Positions 25,523-38,168 of a stretch of 64,000 nt of DNA are shown here, piece after piece. Both the position numbers and the translations under genes were made by a program. This DNA comes from Dicaeum eximium (taxonomy: Eukaryota; Chordata; Aves; Passeriformes; Dicaeidae): assembly GCA_013396995.1 (NCBI GenBank), contig VWZP01008566.1:434001-498000 (forward strand), in the 5' to 3' direction. Every line of letters begins with the position of its first letter. The first letter of the stretch is position 1. The notes under the pieces are model-generated. The model was not told the DNA's origin. It saw only the letters and a program-made list of their open reading frames with translations, and did not search any database.

Positions 25523-26863
25523 CTGTGAGGAGCCAAGGAACAAACCAAAGGGATCTCAGCAATTTTCTGTTAAGCAATGAGGAACAGTGCAGCATGCAAA
25601 GCAGTAAGGTAACAAGCCAGCAATTTCCTACTGTTTATACCCACACAGGTCAATAATCATTCAGCCTGGAGCAATATTTACAGATCAGACCGTGCTTGCT
25701 GATGCCTGCACTTGGAAGGCCTGTAGGCATGTTAAGAGAAGAGCTTGTTTTAAATGTTAAAATGCAGATGATAATTTTTAGGAGCTCTAAAGGCTGTGTG
25801 CATTAACACTTGCAGGATGAACACTGGGAGTTGTCACTGGGGTGAACCAAGTGGTAAAAGAAAATACTAGAACATAATTCAATACCACTGTCTTTCACTT
25901 GATTTAATTTCTTGATGTACAACTACATATTGAAGAAAGTGCTTAACCAGGTCAAGTCAATGGGTCAAGTTCATGTGAACTTCTCTAAACAAAAACCTGC
26001 AGACTTGTAGCCATTAATTTTTAGGACAGACACATGCACTTAAAGTAATATCATTTGCCCTTTCATTTAGTGCTTTTGCTTTTCAGTAAAACTTCTAATA
26101 GACATGGGAATAGCTCTACTGCAGTTTAACTACTTATGGACGTTCAGGAGTCCAGTGTTCCATCCAAAAACATAACAAGTGATGAGATAAGAAGAAACAG
26201 CCTGAAGCTGTGCCAAGAGAGGTTTAGATATTAGGAAAAATTTCTTCTCTGAAATGGTTATCAAGCGCTGGAACAAGGCTGCCCAGGGAAGTTGTTGAGT
26301 CACCATCCTTGATATTATTTAAAAGACAGGAACATGGTTTAGTGAAGAACTTGGTTAGGTTAAGGTTTTGAGTCACTGATCTTAATGGTTTTCTTCAATC
26401 TAATTGTTTCTATGACTTTATATACATAGAAGAGCTCAAAATTGCTGGAAGTCAAAGACACCCAAGTTGCTAATGATCCAGCCTTTGAAATGATTAAGGC
26501 AGGTAAACATCACATTATCTGTGCCCAGATAATTTCTTAAAAAGGGCCCTAGGTATTTTTGCCAATTCCTTTTAATTTTATGGGAGTGTAGAGCCATTAG
26601 ACATTTGGGACACAGAGCTCCTTAATGCCCTTCTCAGCTCTACCCATCACCCAGTCAGTACAACTTGGCTGGTAAAATTGAAATAATAATGTCACCAAGG
26701 AGAACAAAACAGAATGCAGTATCAAAACACTTTTTTTTTGTTCCTCTTGGCTAAGGCTTATATACAGTAGGTGTCAAGTATGATTTATATTAAAAGAAAA
26801 CAAGAACAGTGAACCAAACCAGTTCCAAACAAGCAAAAACCAAAACCAGAAACTCAAACTGAC
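25523..26863 (-). other. RGS6: RGS6 intron between linker exons (1,341 bp)
   Basis: It carries one plus-strand CR1 fragment (about 26.18-26.42 kb), that is, inserted antisense to the gene. Nothing else was recognised. Confidence 0.85.
26176..26425 (+). mobile_element. CR1 LINE 3' fragment
   Basis: Diagnostic words are gatattaggaaaaatttctt type (here agatattaggaaaaattt), gctggaacaaggctgccc and a terminal ttgtttctatgacttt. It resembles the 54.4-kb copy, so it is probably from the same CR1 subfamily, but with more changes. It is antisense to RGS6. Confidence 0.85.
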
Positions 26864-26938
26864 CTTTTTCACTTTTTGTGGGTTTTTCATACGGCGACAC
26901 TTTCTAATGTCCATTTCTGTGGTGTTCACACAGCCTGG
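26864..26938 (-). CDS. RGS6: RGS6 exon, linker before GGL (about residues 207-231)
   Basis: The 75-bp exon (25 codons, phase 0 at both ends) encodes PGCVNTTEMDIRKCRRMKNP and then QKVKK. The segment is rich in Lys and Arg and joins the helical extension to the GGL domain. The acceptor is ctcttttcag and the donor is AAAAAG followed by gtcagtttg. Because both borders fall between codons, this exon could be skipped without changing frame. I have no sequence evidence that it is. Confidence 0.95.
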
Positions 26939-27452
26939 CTGAAAAGAGATGGTAATTGTGTTATTCCTCTGTTAAGAATCCTCATCCTACCTTACTTTTA
27001 TAAAATATATTATTTGATCTTGCCCAAAACTCTTCCTTGAGATTTGTGTCCCATAAATTTCTCTTGCTAAACGAGAGACTGCATGTACCCAGGGATGCCA
27101 TGTCAGCATTCAATCCACTTACTCCTAACTTTGGCACCAAAAGGAAATGGCTAACGGGGGGAGCTTATGCTAGGAAGTCTGAGACAAACTGAGTAAGCTG
27201 CTTTTCTTTCATAAGCCCAGTAAATGATTTTCCAAAGTTCATATTTTTCACATATTTCCAAATCAATAGTTCCATAGGTACACAAATCCAGAGTGTCTCA
27301 AATAATCTTGTAGACACTCAGTTCATTTTGAAATGCAAGGAAGATCCACATGGTGACTGTAAAGGCAATGTCTTTGTGCACAAAACATTTACTAGTAATA
27401 AAAGTTTTCCTGTCAAAACCTGGAAAGTCTCATCATTCAAAAATAGTTTTAC
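26939..27452 (-). other. RGS6: RGS6 intron, shortest in window (514 bp)
   Basis: No repeat or secondary feature was recognised. The ends are canonical GT-AG on the minus strand. Confidence 0.9.
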
Positions 27453-27534
27453 CACAGGTCTGTGCACATCCCAGAATGCTCTTTCCTGGCTGTCCAAAAT
27501 CTTTCTTTCTGTTTTATCCTTTTTCCTGTCGATT
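27453..27534 (-). CDS. RGS6: RGS6 exon, DHEX to linker (about residues 180-206)
   Basis: The 82-bp exon encodes (K)IDRKKDKTERKILDSQERA and then FWDVHRPV. The basic, charged helix leads into the FWDVHRPVPGCVN linker seen in RGS6 and RGS7. The acceptor is tgttttcag. The donor, CCTGTG followed by gtaaaactat, departs from consensus at several positions. The exon ends in phase 0. The next intron, 514 bp, is the shortest in the window. Confidence 0.96.
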
Positions 27535-30158
27535 CTGAAAACAAAAGCATAAGTGAGTATGAGTCAATGTACAAGTCATGCTTTCTTCTTTGATGCAGTT
27601 TTAGCTGTGGCTTTTAATCCCAAGACAAAAAATTGGCTCTTGGCTGGTGCTGAACTGAGGTCCCCATCAGGAGACCCCGTTGCACCCCAACCCCCAGCCA
27701 CACCCCTGGCATGAATACAGATTGCAAAGGAGCATCTATCCCAGACATTCCCAGCAGCAACAGCATGGGCAGCACTTGTGGCCACTCCTCCTTAGACCTT
27801 TCAACTCAAAGACTACCTCTGTCTGTCTGCCCCCATGCTGGCAGAGCAAGGGGTGACAGCACTGGTGACCAACGCTGAGCTTGCTGCATGGCCCCTACAA
27901 ACCAGCACCCACCCCAGAGGGACAGGACTGGGCTGGCACAACAGGAGCTCTGTAACTCCAGCCCTGATGCAGCCAGTGAACCAACTCACTCAAAGCACAC
28001 AGCACAAAGGCCACCAGAGGTTGTTCAAAGCAATTCATGGCAGCAGTGAGCAAGTGACATCCAGCACCTCACCCAGCTTTACACAAGAGCACAAAGTCAG
28101 CACCAGCTTGTAAGCTTGACTGGAGAGGACCATGGAAGAAGAAACAGCCTCCATGCCTCCACTTCCAGAGCAGGACTGAGTAAAGCTCAGTGTCCCTGTG
28201 CTGGGCTCCCACATTGCTGCCACCAGGACAATCAAAGCAGTGAGGGAAAAAACTCCACGCCAGCTGTGATTCCTGACCACCAGGTTCTCTCCCATCTGTT
28301 TTTGTTTTTGAGGGGCAGTGACCCTTGGCTAAGTCTGTGCTAGAAATGTACCAAGAGGACAGGAATCAGGGGACTAAAATTGAAGTTTCTGAACAGCCCT
28401 CCCCAGAAAAAGACCAAATTCTCCACAGTTTGGCATCCCTAGCTGATTTCCCCCTTGCAAGGCAGAGATGAGAAACAAACTCTGGCACAAGCTCTGTCCC
28501 CACACAAAGCCAGAGCTGTACTGTGCTGAGGACACCCAGCCCAGAACCACTTTTCAAGGTGAGTCCTTCACACCTGGCCAAAGGGGAAGGTGAAGCCTAT
28601 TCCAATCTTACACCACACAGCACACACAAACTGGAGGGACTCTTTGGAGGCTTCATGAATTCTCTTCACCAACACTTTGTGCTCAACCCAGACTGTCAGC
28701 TCCTAACTCCAGACTTACTGATAACTCAGTATTTCACATTTTAAACAGTGAAGACCCAAAACAGCTAGATGCTCTATGGCTACAGTTTTTGAAGCAATGC
28801 AGATATAGCAATAGCAAGCCTGTGTGCAAACAAAAATGTGGAAAACAAAGCAAAACTTGGTAAACAGGAGGAATTTTTTCAGGTACTTTTGATTTTTTTC
28901 CCCTCCCTTTTCCAGCTAACTTAAACTTTTAATTAACTGTGAATTACAATGTGAATTCCATCCCTGCCTTTCTGGAAACCTGAAGACTGAACCATCACAC
29001 AAACTGTGAACCAAGAAGCTGAATCTAGCCAGCAAAAAAAGTTGATAGTGGCCAGTTCATGGTTATGCTTCAAAGAAAACAGAATGAAGAAAAGATGAAT
29101 AACCAACAGTGATCACAATGAGTCTGATATTTACATTTCTTTCTTAGGTGATGATTATATGTTTTAGACAGAATGCAGACTTTTGTTTTGACTTACACTT
29201 TTTTTTTTATCTTGGCAATAGCCTTTAAATAATTGAAAGTACAATTGCTATCCTAAGTTCTAATTTTCTCTTCCAAATGGAACACTGCTATTCTGGTTGG
29301 AGAAAAATCCCTTAATTACCTTGCAATTTAAAAGATAATTACCATATATTTAAATGGTACATAATTGCAATGTTATTAAGCAAAGAATTCATCAAAATTC
29401 CCAAGGGTTAATCAAAGATAGAGACATATACCTCAAGACACACCTTCAAGAAATTATATTCCTTAACTTTTTAGCATCTAATGTTGAAAGTGCAAATTCC
29501 TTCAAATGGAACCATTTCAGTACTGGCGTTCTCACATGTCATATTCACCAATCTTTCCATTTTCCAAGTGACAAGGAGATGCACAAAAGGAACACTCAGA
29601 GTTTTAGGTATTAGTTTGTAGACAATAGTACACAAACCCTAGACCACATCTATTTAAGAGCAGTAATGAAAACACAAAACATTAAGAGGCTTCATACTGC
29701 TTTCACAAGGGAAGATGAGAAGAAATACATGTTGTAAATACCACCCTTACAATCACATGGAAGTGGCAGTATTTTTAGACTCAAATACTCTGCAAGCATA
29801 GAGTAACACAGACAGATGACAAAATTCTGTTCTTTCCATTAATACAAAACAAAAATACTACACAAATGTAGAAGCACAATGGGCCTGTGAATTACCCAAG
29901 GTCCCATGGTGAATACAGGCTTAGGAGCTCCAGACCAGTGTTTCCATGTACAGATAATTAAACCCATCTTTCAGTTTCTGGCACAGACATTCAGAATTGG
30001 CTCTCTACTGTTTCTAGTCTGCCAATGATTAAAATTCACCAACACCTTCTGAGCTTAGTCACAGTAAAGATTTTGACAAAGAAGTTTTATCTGTTCAGAA
30101 TCCCCTTCCCCTCACAGCTCTAAATCCTGGTGCAATTCAGTGCTCCAGGATTACTCAC
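27535..30158 (-). other. RGS6: RGS6 intron (2,624 bp)
   Basis: The half nearest the 27.5-kb exon (about 27.6-28.6 kb) is richer in GC and in short open frames on both strands. None has recognisable homology or splice support. The other half is AT-rich with no assigned feature. Confidence 0.85.
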
Positions 30159-30235
30159 TTCACTTGGGCCTCTGCTTGCATGAAGATGAATTCCCACTTT
30201 CTTGCAAATGCTCTCTGAAGTCTTGCTAAGTTTTC
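30159..30235 (-). CDS. RGS6: RGS6 exon, DHEX helices (about residues 154-179)
   Basis: The 77-bp exon encodes ENLARLQRAFARKWEFIFMQ and then AEAQV plus two bases. The KWEFIFMQAEAQ helix is highly conserved between RGS6 and RGS7. The acceptor is cttttgacag and the donor is AAGTGAA followed by gtgagtaatc, a good match to consensus. The two trailing bases (AA) plus the first base of the 27.5-kb exon (A) make Lys, giving AQVKIDRKKDK. The Val before that Lys and the IDRKKDK that follows favour RGS6 over RGS7. Confidence 0.96.
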
Positions 30236-33226
30236 CTGTCAAAAGATGAAAATAGTAAGAACAACTAATTTCTGTAATTACAGCAATTGCTCGAGAGTAC
30301 ATTTAGCATGGTGGGTATTTATTTTATTCCTTTTTTTTTTTTTTTAAACTGAGAAACTGAAGACATGGAAGTCAGTGTTGGGTTCAGGTGAACTATAGTG
30401 CAAGCAAAGCAAGGCTGTAACACATCTTTTTGGGCTGCAACCCAAACGGCCCTGCCAGGGATAAGTAATGGAGTGTGATGAAGACAGCTTGAGCTCTAGT
30501 ATGAAAAAAATTATGGACTTCTTCCCAAAAGATAACACTGAGAAGCTTTGTGAAGCTGATGACTTTGATTTCTGATAGCAGATGGCTGCCAGATGCATGT
30601 TTCCCTCTCATCCTCACTCTCCCTTCCCCTCTGCACTGTTCTCTTCTCTTCAGGCTTTTGTGAAGGTGCAAAGCCTGAGCATCCCCTGCTTTGCTCAGTC
30701 CTGGTCACTGCTGAGAGCATTATGCAGCTGCACAGTACTGAAGGCTGGGGATTGCCAGGATGATTCACACAAAAAAAATAGCTTGTTTGTCTGAACAATG
30801 AACACAGTTACTGCAAAGAATGGCTCCAGATGCAGTTTTGCTCTACACCTGAAGTAAGAGCTCTGGTCCAGACCCATTACAGAGAGTGTGGTGATCTGAA
30901 CATTTGGATGTAGATGTGGCTTCATCACAGCTCAAAGTTAAACTCAGAATATGGCTGGAATTTCAGGCTTAAATTGCACCCTGAAGTTACATATCCATAC
31001 CCTCCCCAAGAAAAGAGGCCTGTGAGACAATTAACAGGATGCTCTTCTCCATCACAGCTGGTTTAACAGTTTCAAATTTACATTGAAAACAATTGCAGTT
31101 CTACTCTTGTTCTCTTTATACTTACCACCTTTATTTCAATAAATTTTTTTTTCAGGTACATGCATTTCAATGCTAGAAGAAATCTTCCTACTAGTTACTT
31201 TAAACTCTTGTATAACACAAGGCATAAAGCTTGACCCTGTTACCACCAAGTCCATGTAACAGTTTCAGTCTGTACATATGAAGGAAAACAGTTAAACAAA
31301 TTATTTACAGCTGTTCTTAACCATGATGATTTCCTTAACTGTGGCTACAAAGAACAACAACTTGTAATTATCTGTTACACAAATTTTTGTGGGTATTTTT
31401 TCATTATTTTTATTTTGTTTTAAATGATGTTCACATGTGCCCTCTGGAGTAAATATGCTGAAGCCAACAAAACACCACCAAATGAAGCTATATTTGAATT
31501 GTGCTTATGTTTGACCAATTATAAAAAACCTGAATGCAACTATACAAGCTTAATTATATCATCAAGACCCCTGCTCTAAACCGTATAAATGTGGACTGGG
31601 GGACTGTCTGTAAATGCTGCAAGCAGAATCTAAAAATGAAATGTCCCCTGAGATGCTTTGTAGAGAGTCTCTCTTGAAGCTCCAGGTCACTGTTGGTGAA
31701 CCTATAAATGTGTTGGTAAATCTTTGGAGAAGCATTCTCATGCTGCATCTCCAAAAATATCAGAAGTGCTTCTTCTCACTCCTGCAAGCCTGTTTCTCTC
31801 ACTTTTGCTGAGCTTACATCCCTTGCTGGATCTGCTTCAGCTCCCATAATGCTTAGGAAGAGTTGGTGCCATTCTTATCTGAATGTCTCTAATTAAGAGA
31901 ACAAAGTTTGAATGCAGAAGTAACCTCTAATTGTGCAATGCAATATTCACAAGAAAAATGAGAGACTGCCAAGATCTAATTATTTACCATCACCGGAGCA
32001 TTGCTACTCTCAGTAGGCAACAATGTGCAAAAGTACTTAGCCACAGCCTCACTGCATGTGTGTGGGAGTATGTGTGCTGCTCAACAGCCTTTTGTTGCTT
32101 TATGATAAATCTTTGGAGTACTTACAGTTAATTGGTTGGATGTGAGCAATTTTAATGGTTTTAATAATGAAATCAACAATATGCAGAAGACAAAACTCAG
32201 CAAAAGGACATGTAAGTGCATGCAGGTTGTTATATTCCTTCCTTTGTGCCTGTTTGAGATTAGAACTCTTGGGAAGTCAGAATGCATTTTCCAGGGTGGA
32301 CTGGGTAAGTGGGAATTGTTGCATGCTCTGCACTGAAAGGACCAAATTGTATGAACATATCTCTCCATGTGCACAAATGTTCCAAAATGTAAAAGTTAAG
32401 GAAGAAGAAAAACCTTCCATCTTGGAAAAAAACCAACAAAAAAAAAAAACCCACTCTAAAATATATGCAACATAAATGTTTTCATTGTAACAAACATGGC
32501 CAAATAAGTCCATTAGAACCAACTTTGTAAACAAACCCTCCAAGAAAAAACTCCATGTATGAAATTCTGCTATTACAGTGTGAGCAAGTAAACAGAAGAA
32601 AGTCAATATGACAAAAAGAAAAGTTTAGCTGCTCAGAGTGCAACACTGCTGGTATTCAAAGAAATTCACAGCCCTGCCCACCCTGCCTCCATCTTCCCAC
32701 TCCTCTCTGCCCTGCAGTCTGACACCAAAGTTTGGGATATTTCTATTGATAGTAACTCCATATCGGAAAACACGGTCTAAATAGAGTTCAGTGATATTTT
32801 TCACATGGCATATAGAAAATGTTCCAAGTCTAATATCCGAGAACTTTTGTAGCTAGATGTGTCGTCAACAGTTTAATTGCCCAGTGGCGCACCTGAAAAT
32901 CCATCATTTTCCTGTGCTGAAATCTGCTATATAAACCAGGATTTCCTAACTGAAAACAGGACACCAAGCTAAACTTCCACATAAATTGCCCCAGTCTTGA
33001 AGAGCTCATTTTACAGCAGATGCTTTAATGTGGGACACTGCAAAGCCAGGGACATTCATCAATCATGTTCCTTACGTTGTCTTCGTGTCAACCTTCACAC
33101 AGTCCTGACAGCTAAGAAAAAGATACAGTAAAGGCTGACCCCAAAGCACAAAATGGCAGCATTCAGTTGGCAAGCAAAGCCATCCCTGCATCCCCCAGTG
33201 TTAAACTCTAGCAGCAGTGTACCTAC
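30236..33226 (-). other. RGS6: RGS6 intron (2,991 bp)
   Basis: It contains a poly-T run at about 30.33-30.34 kb and an A-rich tract at about 32.43-32.45 kb. No recognisable transposon or gene. Confidence 0.85.
30329..30346 (+). repeat. Poly-T run
   Basis: An uninterrupted T run within the intron, reading as A-rich in the transcript. No flanking retrocopy was recognised. Confidence 0.8.
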
Positions 33227-33291
33227 GGCTTCATAATCCGCCAGCTCCAGCCTAGCTTTGTTCTGCATGGTCCGTTTGCAAAGATAGATGG
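33227..33291 (-). CDS. RGS6: RGS6 exon, DHEX helices (about residues 132-153)
   Basis: The 65-bp exon encodes (A)[21 protein letters not shown]. This is the helical extension packed between DEP and GGL, which helps form the surface for R7BP binding. The acceptor is ccctttag and the donor is GAAGCC followed by gtaggtac. It ends in phase 0 and continues at 30235 with ENLARL, giving DYEAENLARL as in R7 proteins. The intron-sense polypyrimidine tract upstream of the acceptor is short. Confidence 0.95.
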
Positions 33292-35725
33292 CTAAAGGGA
33301 GAAACAGAATGGAAAACAATTACAGACAGATTATTAGTACTAGATCTTAAAAAAAAAAAAAAGAAAAGAAAAGAAGGAAAAAAAGTAGTGCATAGACAGT
33401 TTGTTTTCATCAGAAAGTAACACAAGTCAAGGAATGAGAGGGCTGGACACCCAGCTGACATTGCTTATGACTAATCTCAGAGGCCCTAAACATCTGGGAC
33501 ATCTCATTTAAAAGTGCTGAGAGCAGATGCCAGGACCTAACAGGATGTCCACAAAAGGCACAATTCCTTCTCGGTCTGGTAGAAGATATAGCATTAGCAA
33601 CCTGTTCTCCTAAGCAGTTTGGGAATATGCACGCCAAAGTGACCGTCCCAACATTTCTCTTCTGCTAAGAAAAAATAAAAATAAATCAGGATATTGAAGT
33701 GAAAACAGAAATATGGGTCAGATCTTAAAAGCACGATCTGAGCATTTTTTAATATGCTCCATCCTCTTATTCTTACACATTTCAAATGGTTAGGAGAAGC
33801 CTTGTCACATTTGCTATAGGCAGAGGCTGCTGAAACTGATGTGCTTTGGGATTCTAAGGGTCAAGATGAGCCCAGCACACATCACCAAACTAGTCCCAGG
33901 CTGCCTTCTGGGAAAGCCCCACCTGGATCTGCTAAGATCACCCCATGTCCATTAAAGGCTGAAACACAAGGTCCACAGCACACTCTGGGTATACAGTCAG
34001 GTCTGAACTTAATGGAGGCCCAGTGCTACTCATGTAATTCTATTCTATGCTGCTTCTGTAATTTTGACATTCACATAATGAGCCAGCATTATGCACTGTA
34101 ACCAGAGCTGACCAGTTCATTTATATTTACATATCTCAAGGGCAGTTTTCTCTGTAAGGCACTTATGACATCAAATGAAGTGAGTCAGTTGTCTCAGTTT
34201 TTTTTCACTAAAGACAGTGAACTGCCATTAGCAAGTTAGTTCCTCTCGTCTAAGTGGACACATGCAAATAAAAAAAAGCATGAAGTGCTGCTGGGATTTC
34301 AGTTTTATTTGGGTCTACTGCTAGTTTGGGATTAATTCCTGGGAAGACTCCATCTGTACAGGCCTCTGATATGCAAAGTCTGATTATAAGCATATGTTAG
34401 AGGTTTCTGGGACAGATGAAAATCTGTCACTACAGGGCTCAGAGCTAATGCAGTTGAAGCTTGTCCAGCTGTGGGTCAGCTCATAGAGGGCTTTATTTTG
34501 GGGTGTATTGCTCCACTCAATGCCATTGCAGCACAATAATCTGACTGCCAAAACCAATTACTTATCTGATAGTGCAGGAAAAATACAGAACCTCCCTCTT
34601 CACATTATTTTTCTGGTTTTTACAGAATACATATGAGGCACAGTTCACATTCACACAGTAATATAGGGTGACTGGAAAATCTGGAAATTGTTTTTACAAA
34701 TACAAAACACTTTTGTGTTTTCTCCTTAACCATTCCCCCACTGGGATAACATGGAAGTCTAGCTCATCTGCAGATGAGGACTGCAAATGAACTGTCTCAT
34801 GACACACACCATTGCAGGCTACTTCTTCACCCCAGAAAATGATTTCCAGAATCCATAATGATGAGTAATTATTGCACGGAAAGAAAAATCCCAAACTGAT
34901 TATTCAGGGAGGAGTTCTAAACCAATCTTAGATTATGAGATCAAGGACTTCCAGAAGCTCCTGTTTTATGACTGCACACATGGATACGCTTCCTCTTACA
35001 AAGCCACACCAGGATGCAACAATTAATTTTATCATTTAACTGTGAAAGCAGTGCAGTTCTGGAAGAGACAGCAGTATTGAATGCAGACAGCTAAAGATAA
35101 CAATGCTGACATATTTTCTTTATGTATTATCCCTGTCTGCAGGCACTCACAGGTTTAAAACACCATGTTGCGCTTTATTAACTCATAAACCATGCTCAGT
35201 CTTCTCTTTTACTGTATCATCTGGTAATCTTAAAAAAATGGGAAAGTAAGTCTGATGTCATGTATCAGAGAACTTTTAACTAAGGGTTGCTTTTAGTTAT
35301 GTACTGGTTTATTGATCAGTCAGATAAGTGCTCAGATAAAGTAAATTTTATTGATCCACATAACAGATTCAGCAACAGATCAGAGGACAGTCTCCCACAA
35401 AAGCAATATTGGTATTATTTAAGATTCCCAAGAACCAGTATCTGCTTGCCACAAAGCCTGCTGAAATGAACAGGGCTATGGGAGAATGAAGGCAACAGAT
35501 GGTAAAATCCTGGCCCCACAGAGCTCAATGGCTACAGCTCCAGGGGCTTGAGATGCCTCAGGGTTTCAATTTGTGCATTTGAGATGGGCACACATCTGCC
35601 TGTGATGCTGCCGTCTGACAAGAAACTCTGCACATGAAGGATGTAGATGGCCAACAGTAATTATTTTAAGGACAACTGTTTGCACCACAAACTCACTTTC
35701 TATAATGAAACAATCATACTCTCAC
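33292..35725 (-). other. RGS6: RGS6 intron (2,434 bp)
   Basis: An A-rich/AAAG simple repeat lies at about 33.35-33.38 kb, just upstream (RNA sense) of the acceptor for the 33.2-kb exon. It reads as a U/C-rich tract in the transcript. Nothing else was recognised. Confidence 0.85.
33346..33383 (+). repeat. A-rich / (AAAAG)n simple repeat
   Basis: A run of about 14 A followed by gaaaagaaaagaagg. It is U/C-rich in the RGS6 RNA and lies about 55-90 bases upstream of the acceptor at 33291. Confidence 0.85.
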
Positions 35726-35777
35726 CATAATCTGTGTTTTCTGGTTCCCAGCAGTTTGAAGGCCAAAAGTATGGTGC
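35726..35777 (-). CDS. RGS6: RGS6 exon, start of DHEX helical extension (about residues 115-131)
   Basis: This short 52-bp exon encodes APYFWPSNCWEPENTDY plus one base of the next codon. The aromatic PYFWPSNCWEP word follows the DEP domain directly in R6/R7-type RGS proteins. The acceptor is tttcttag and the donor is ATTATG followed by gtgagagt. The trailing G joins CC from the next exon to make Ala, giving DYAIYLCKR. Confidence 0.95.
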
Positions 35778-38061
35778 CTAAGAAAAAACATACACATTTT
35801 TGTAATTTAAGAGATGAAACCGATTCAGATGCAGAAAAACATTACAAATACAAAAAGAAGAATCTCAAAATCTACCACCCAGATTCTGCCCTCAGGGGAA
35901 ACACTGCTAAAGATTACAGTAAAAGTGAGGATGCTGCAAAAACCTTTAATAGTCCTCACCACACTGCAGGTAAATAGAGATGCTGTAACGCAAGCACCTC
36001 TTGAGGAGTATGTCCAGCGTCCTGATGACATTTCAGACACTGATGCCAGCTCATCTGAATGTGGACATCTTATCCACTATGCCCAGAACCTCCTCCTTTC
36101 CCAGGAATTCACAGGCAACCTTAATGTAGATATATTTTTTATGTGCATGAGAAACCTTGTGGTCTTATCTATATGCTACATATCCCTTGCTTTTGTGGAG
36201 CAGCTACCAATGTGGTTGGCAGACTCAATAACAATTTCCTTTTTAGTTGTAAGAGATGGCAGAGGTCAAAACTCAGCTGTTTAGAGTCATTCTGAAAGCA
36301 GAAGTCCTGCTAAACTTAGTGCTTTTGTTTTCTATCCAGGTCTGCATATTGCAGTTGCTATAATTAATTACAAACTATAACTATATGTGACTGTATTTTA
36401 GTTTTAACATGAATGAAAAGTGATCACACAAATTACAGAACACTGATGCTTTACTGATGTAATGTTACAGATGGGCATAGGACATTAACACACAGAGTTA
36501 ATATCCTTCCACCAACGTACAGAGAGAAAACATGGAGGATTTAAACAATAGTGGGTTCAATGCTCCTCACTGATATGTACCTTACGAATTTCAGAAGATA
36601 AAGAGTTACTGTTAGAGGAGGGACTGACGTTGAGGTAAAAAGTAGCAAGGAGAGAGTAATGGAAAGGAAGCATGATTCTATCAGGTTATTTTTGCAGAAA
36701 ACAGCTAAGGAGGTGTGTTGGAGGAAATGAAAACAGGCAAAGACTATGCAAAAATTGTAAGAAAAGACAAGGGAAAGAAAAGTCAATAAGCAGTCAGTTT
36801 GATGATGTGGTTTACACAGGCTTAAAACAATAAAAAAGAAATTAGGTTATATTGAAATGTAGCTCCTGAAAACTGCACAGGACAAGTTCCTGGAGTGCCA
36901 TTCTTTTAAAACAGAGAAAAATGCAGCTAAATGAGCAACCAGAATTACCCCTACTTCTGTTGTGTCTTACACGACAGGAGGATGACTCTTTCGGAAAAGA
37001 AAGGGAATTGTAATGAAAAATCTGAGTCTGAATGATGCCTTGCAACCAGAAGGTGGAGTGAGATAAGAGGACATCTGTGATCTTCTGGGCTTCTTTTTTC
37101 ACCATTACATTGGTCACATATGATAACACAATACCACATTAGCAGTAAGCATGAGCAGCTGCAACATCATATGCAAGGAGCAGAACTGGCTTTTCAAATA
37201 AAAGCTAAAAAAGAGTAAAAAAATGTAAAGGAGGAGGATCAGGAAGTAGAACAGAAGAAAAGTGACAGGAGGAAAGATAAGGGAGCTGGCTGAGATCATG
37301 TAACAGAAAACCACAAATTCAGCCAGCAGGATGAGGCAGTAGGACTCCAAGTTTGGACTTACTGCTTCTTCTAAAGTTATACAATCAGTGCAGAAGGAGC
37401 CATTGCAGCACAAGCATTCAGTTATCTAACAAGTTGACAGTGGCAGATTTTGGACAGGGTATGGAACTCAAGCACAGAGTGCTTTAAAAATTCAGCACAT
37501 CTGGAGGCACAAGAACACTGAGGGATAGAGATGTCCCAGTTTAGGTGATTGCCAAGGTTACACATCCTCTGTAGAAGAGCTAAAGCCTTAAACTTGCCTC
37601 CTCCCACACCAACCTGTAAGCAAGAGATTATAAAAATTTGAATTTTCTGCTGTTCCAAAGCTTGAATATCCAGATCCTAAGTTTGCCCTGGTCCATTTTA
37701 CACAGGAGAATGGCTACTTAATTCTGCATCAGAGTTAGGACCTGAAAGCCATCTTCTTTCTCCTGGTTTAGTTCAAATCTGAGTAAAACAGCTGTGAAGT
37801 CAGGTATCAAAAATAGTCACAAGACACAGCCATTCATTTATGTAAAAAACTCTAAGTCAGAAGGTAGATGAGAGTGATTTGGGATTCTAAAGCAAATTTT
37901 TTTGAAGGGACTTCTTAATTTCCTAGGGCCTCTATGAAGTCAACCTCAATCCCTGGCTTCCTAGATCTAATGGCTGCTTAGGCATAAAGAGTGGGTGATG
38001 TCAGCAGTGTTCCTGCAGGGACAGAGGAAGGGGCCACCAGGGAGTCAGGGTGCTCACCAAC
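35778..38061 (-). other. RGS6: RGS6 intron (2,284 bp)
   Basis: No transposon or RNA gene was recognised. Parts at about 36.6-36.8 and 37.2-37.3 kb are purine-rich on the plus strand. A 156-codon plus-strand open frame at 35814-36284 has no recognisable homology and is treated as chance. Confidence 0.8.
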
Positions 38062-38168
38062 CTGAAAACGATAGAACGTCCCGTCATCTTTCAGGGTAAG
38101 GACATGGTCTGAGATGGGAAAGACGTAACCCTGCGCAGCAATGAGACTTCCCAAGTGTATTGCTTCCC
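38062..38168 (-). CDS. RGS6: RGS6 exon, C-terminal DEP domain (about residues 79-114)
   Basis: The 107-bp exon is preceded by ctccctcacag and followed by gttggtgagc. It encodes (G)EAIHLGSLIAAQGYVFPI and then a segment ending DDGTFYRFQ, which completes the DEP fold. The LIAAQGY..FPISDH stretch is a strong R7-family signature. It starts with two bases completing the split codon and ends at a codon boundary, matching the phase-0 start of the exon at 35777. The reading frame stays open across the donor into the intron, so the exon ends are set by splice signals and homology rather than by stop codons. Confidence 0.95.

Noticed and set aside
35814..36284. 156-codon plus-strand open frame
   Set aside because: No recognisable family, no splice or promoter context, and it lies in an RGS6 intron antisense. 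Length alone is not convincing in AT-rich vertebrate DNA.
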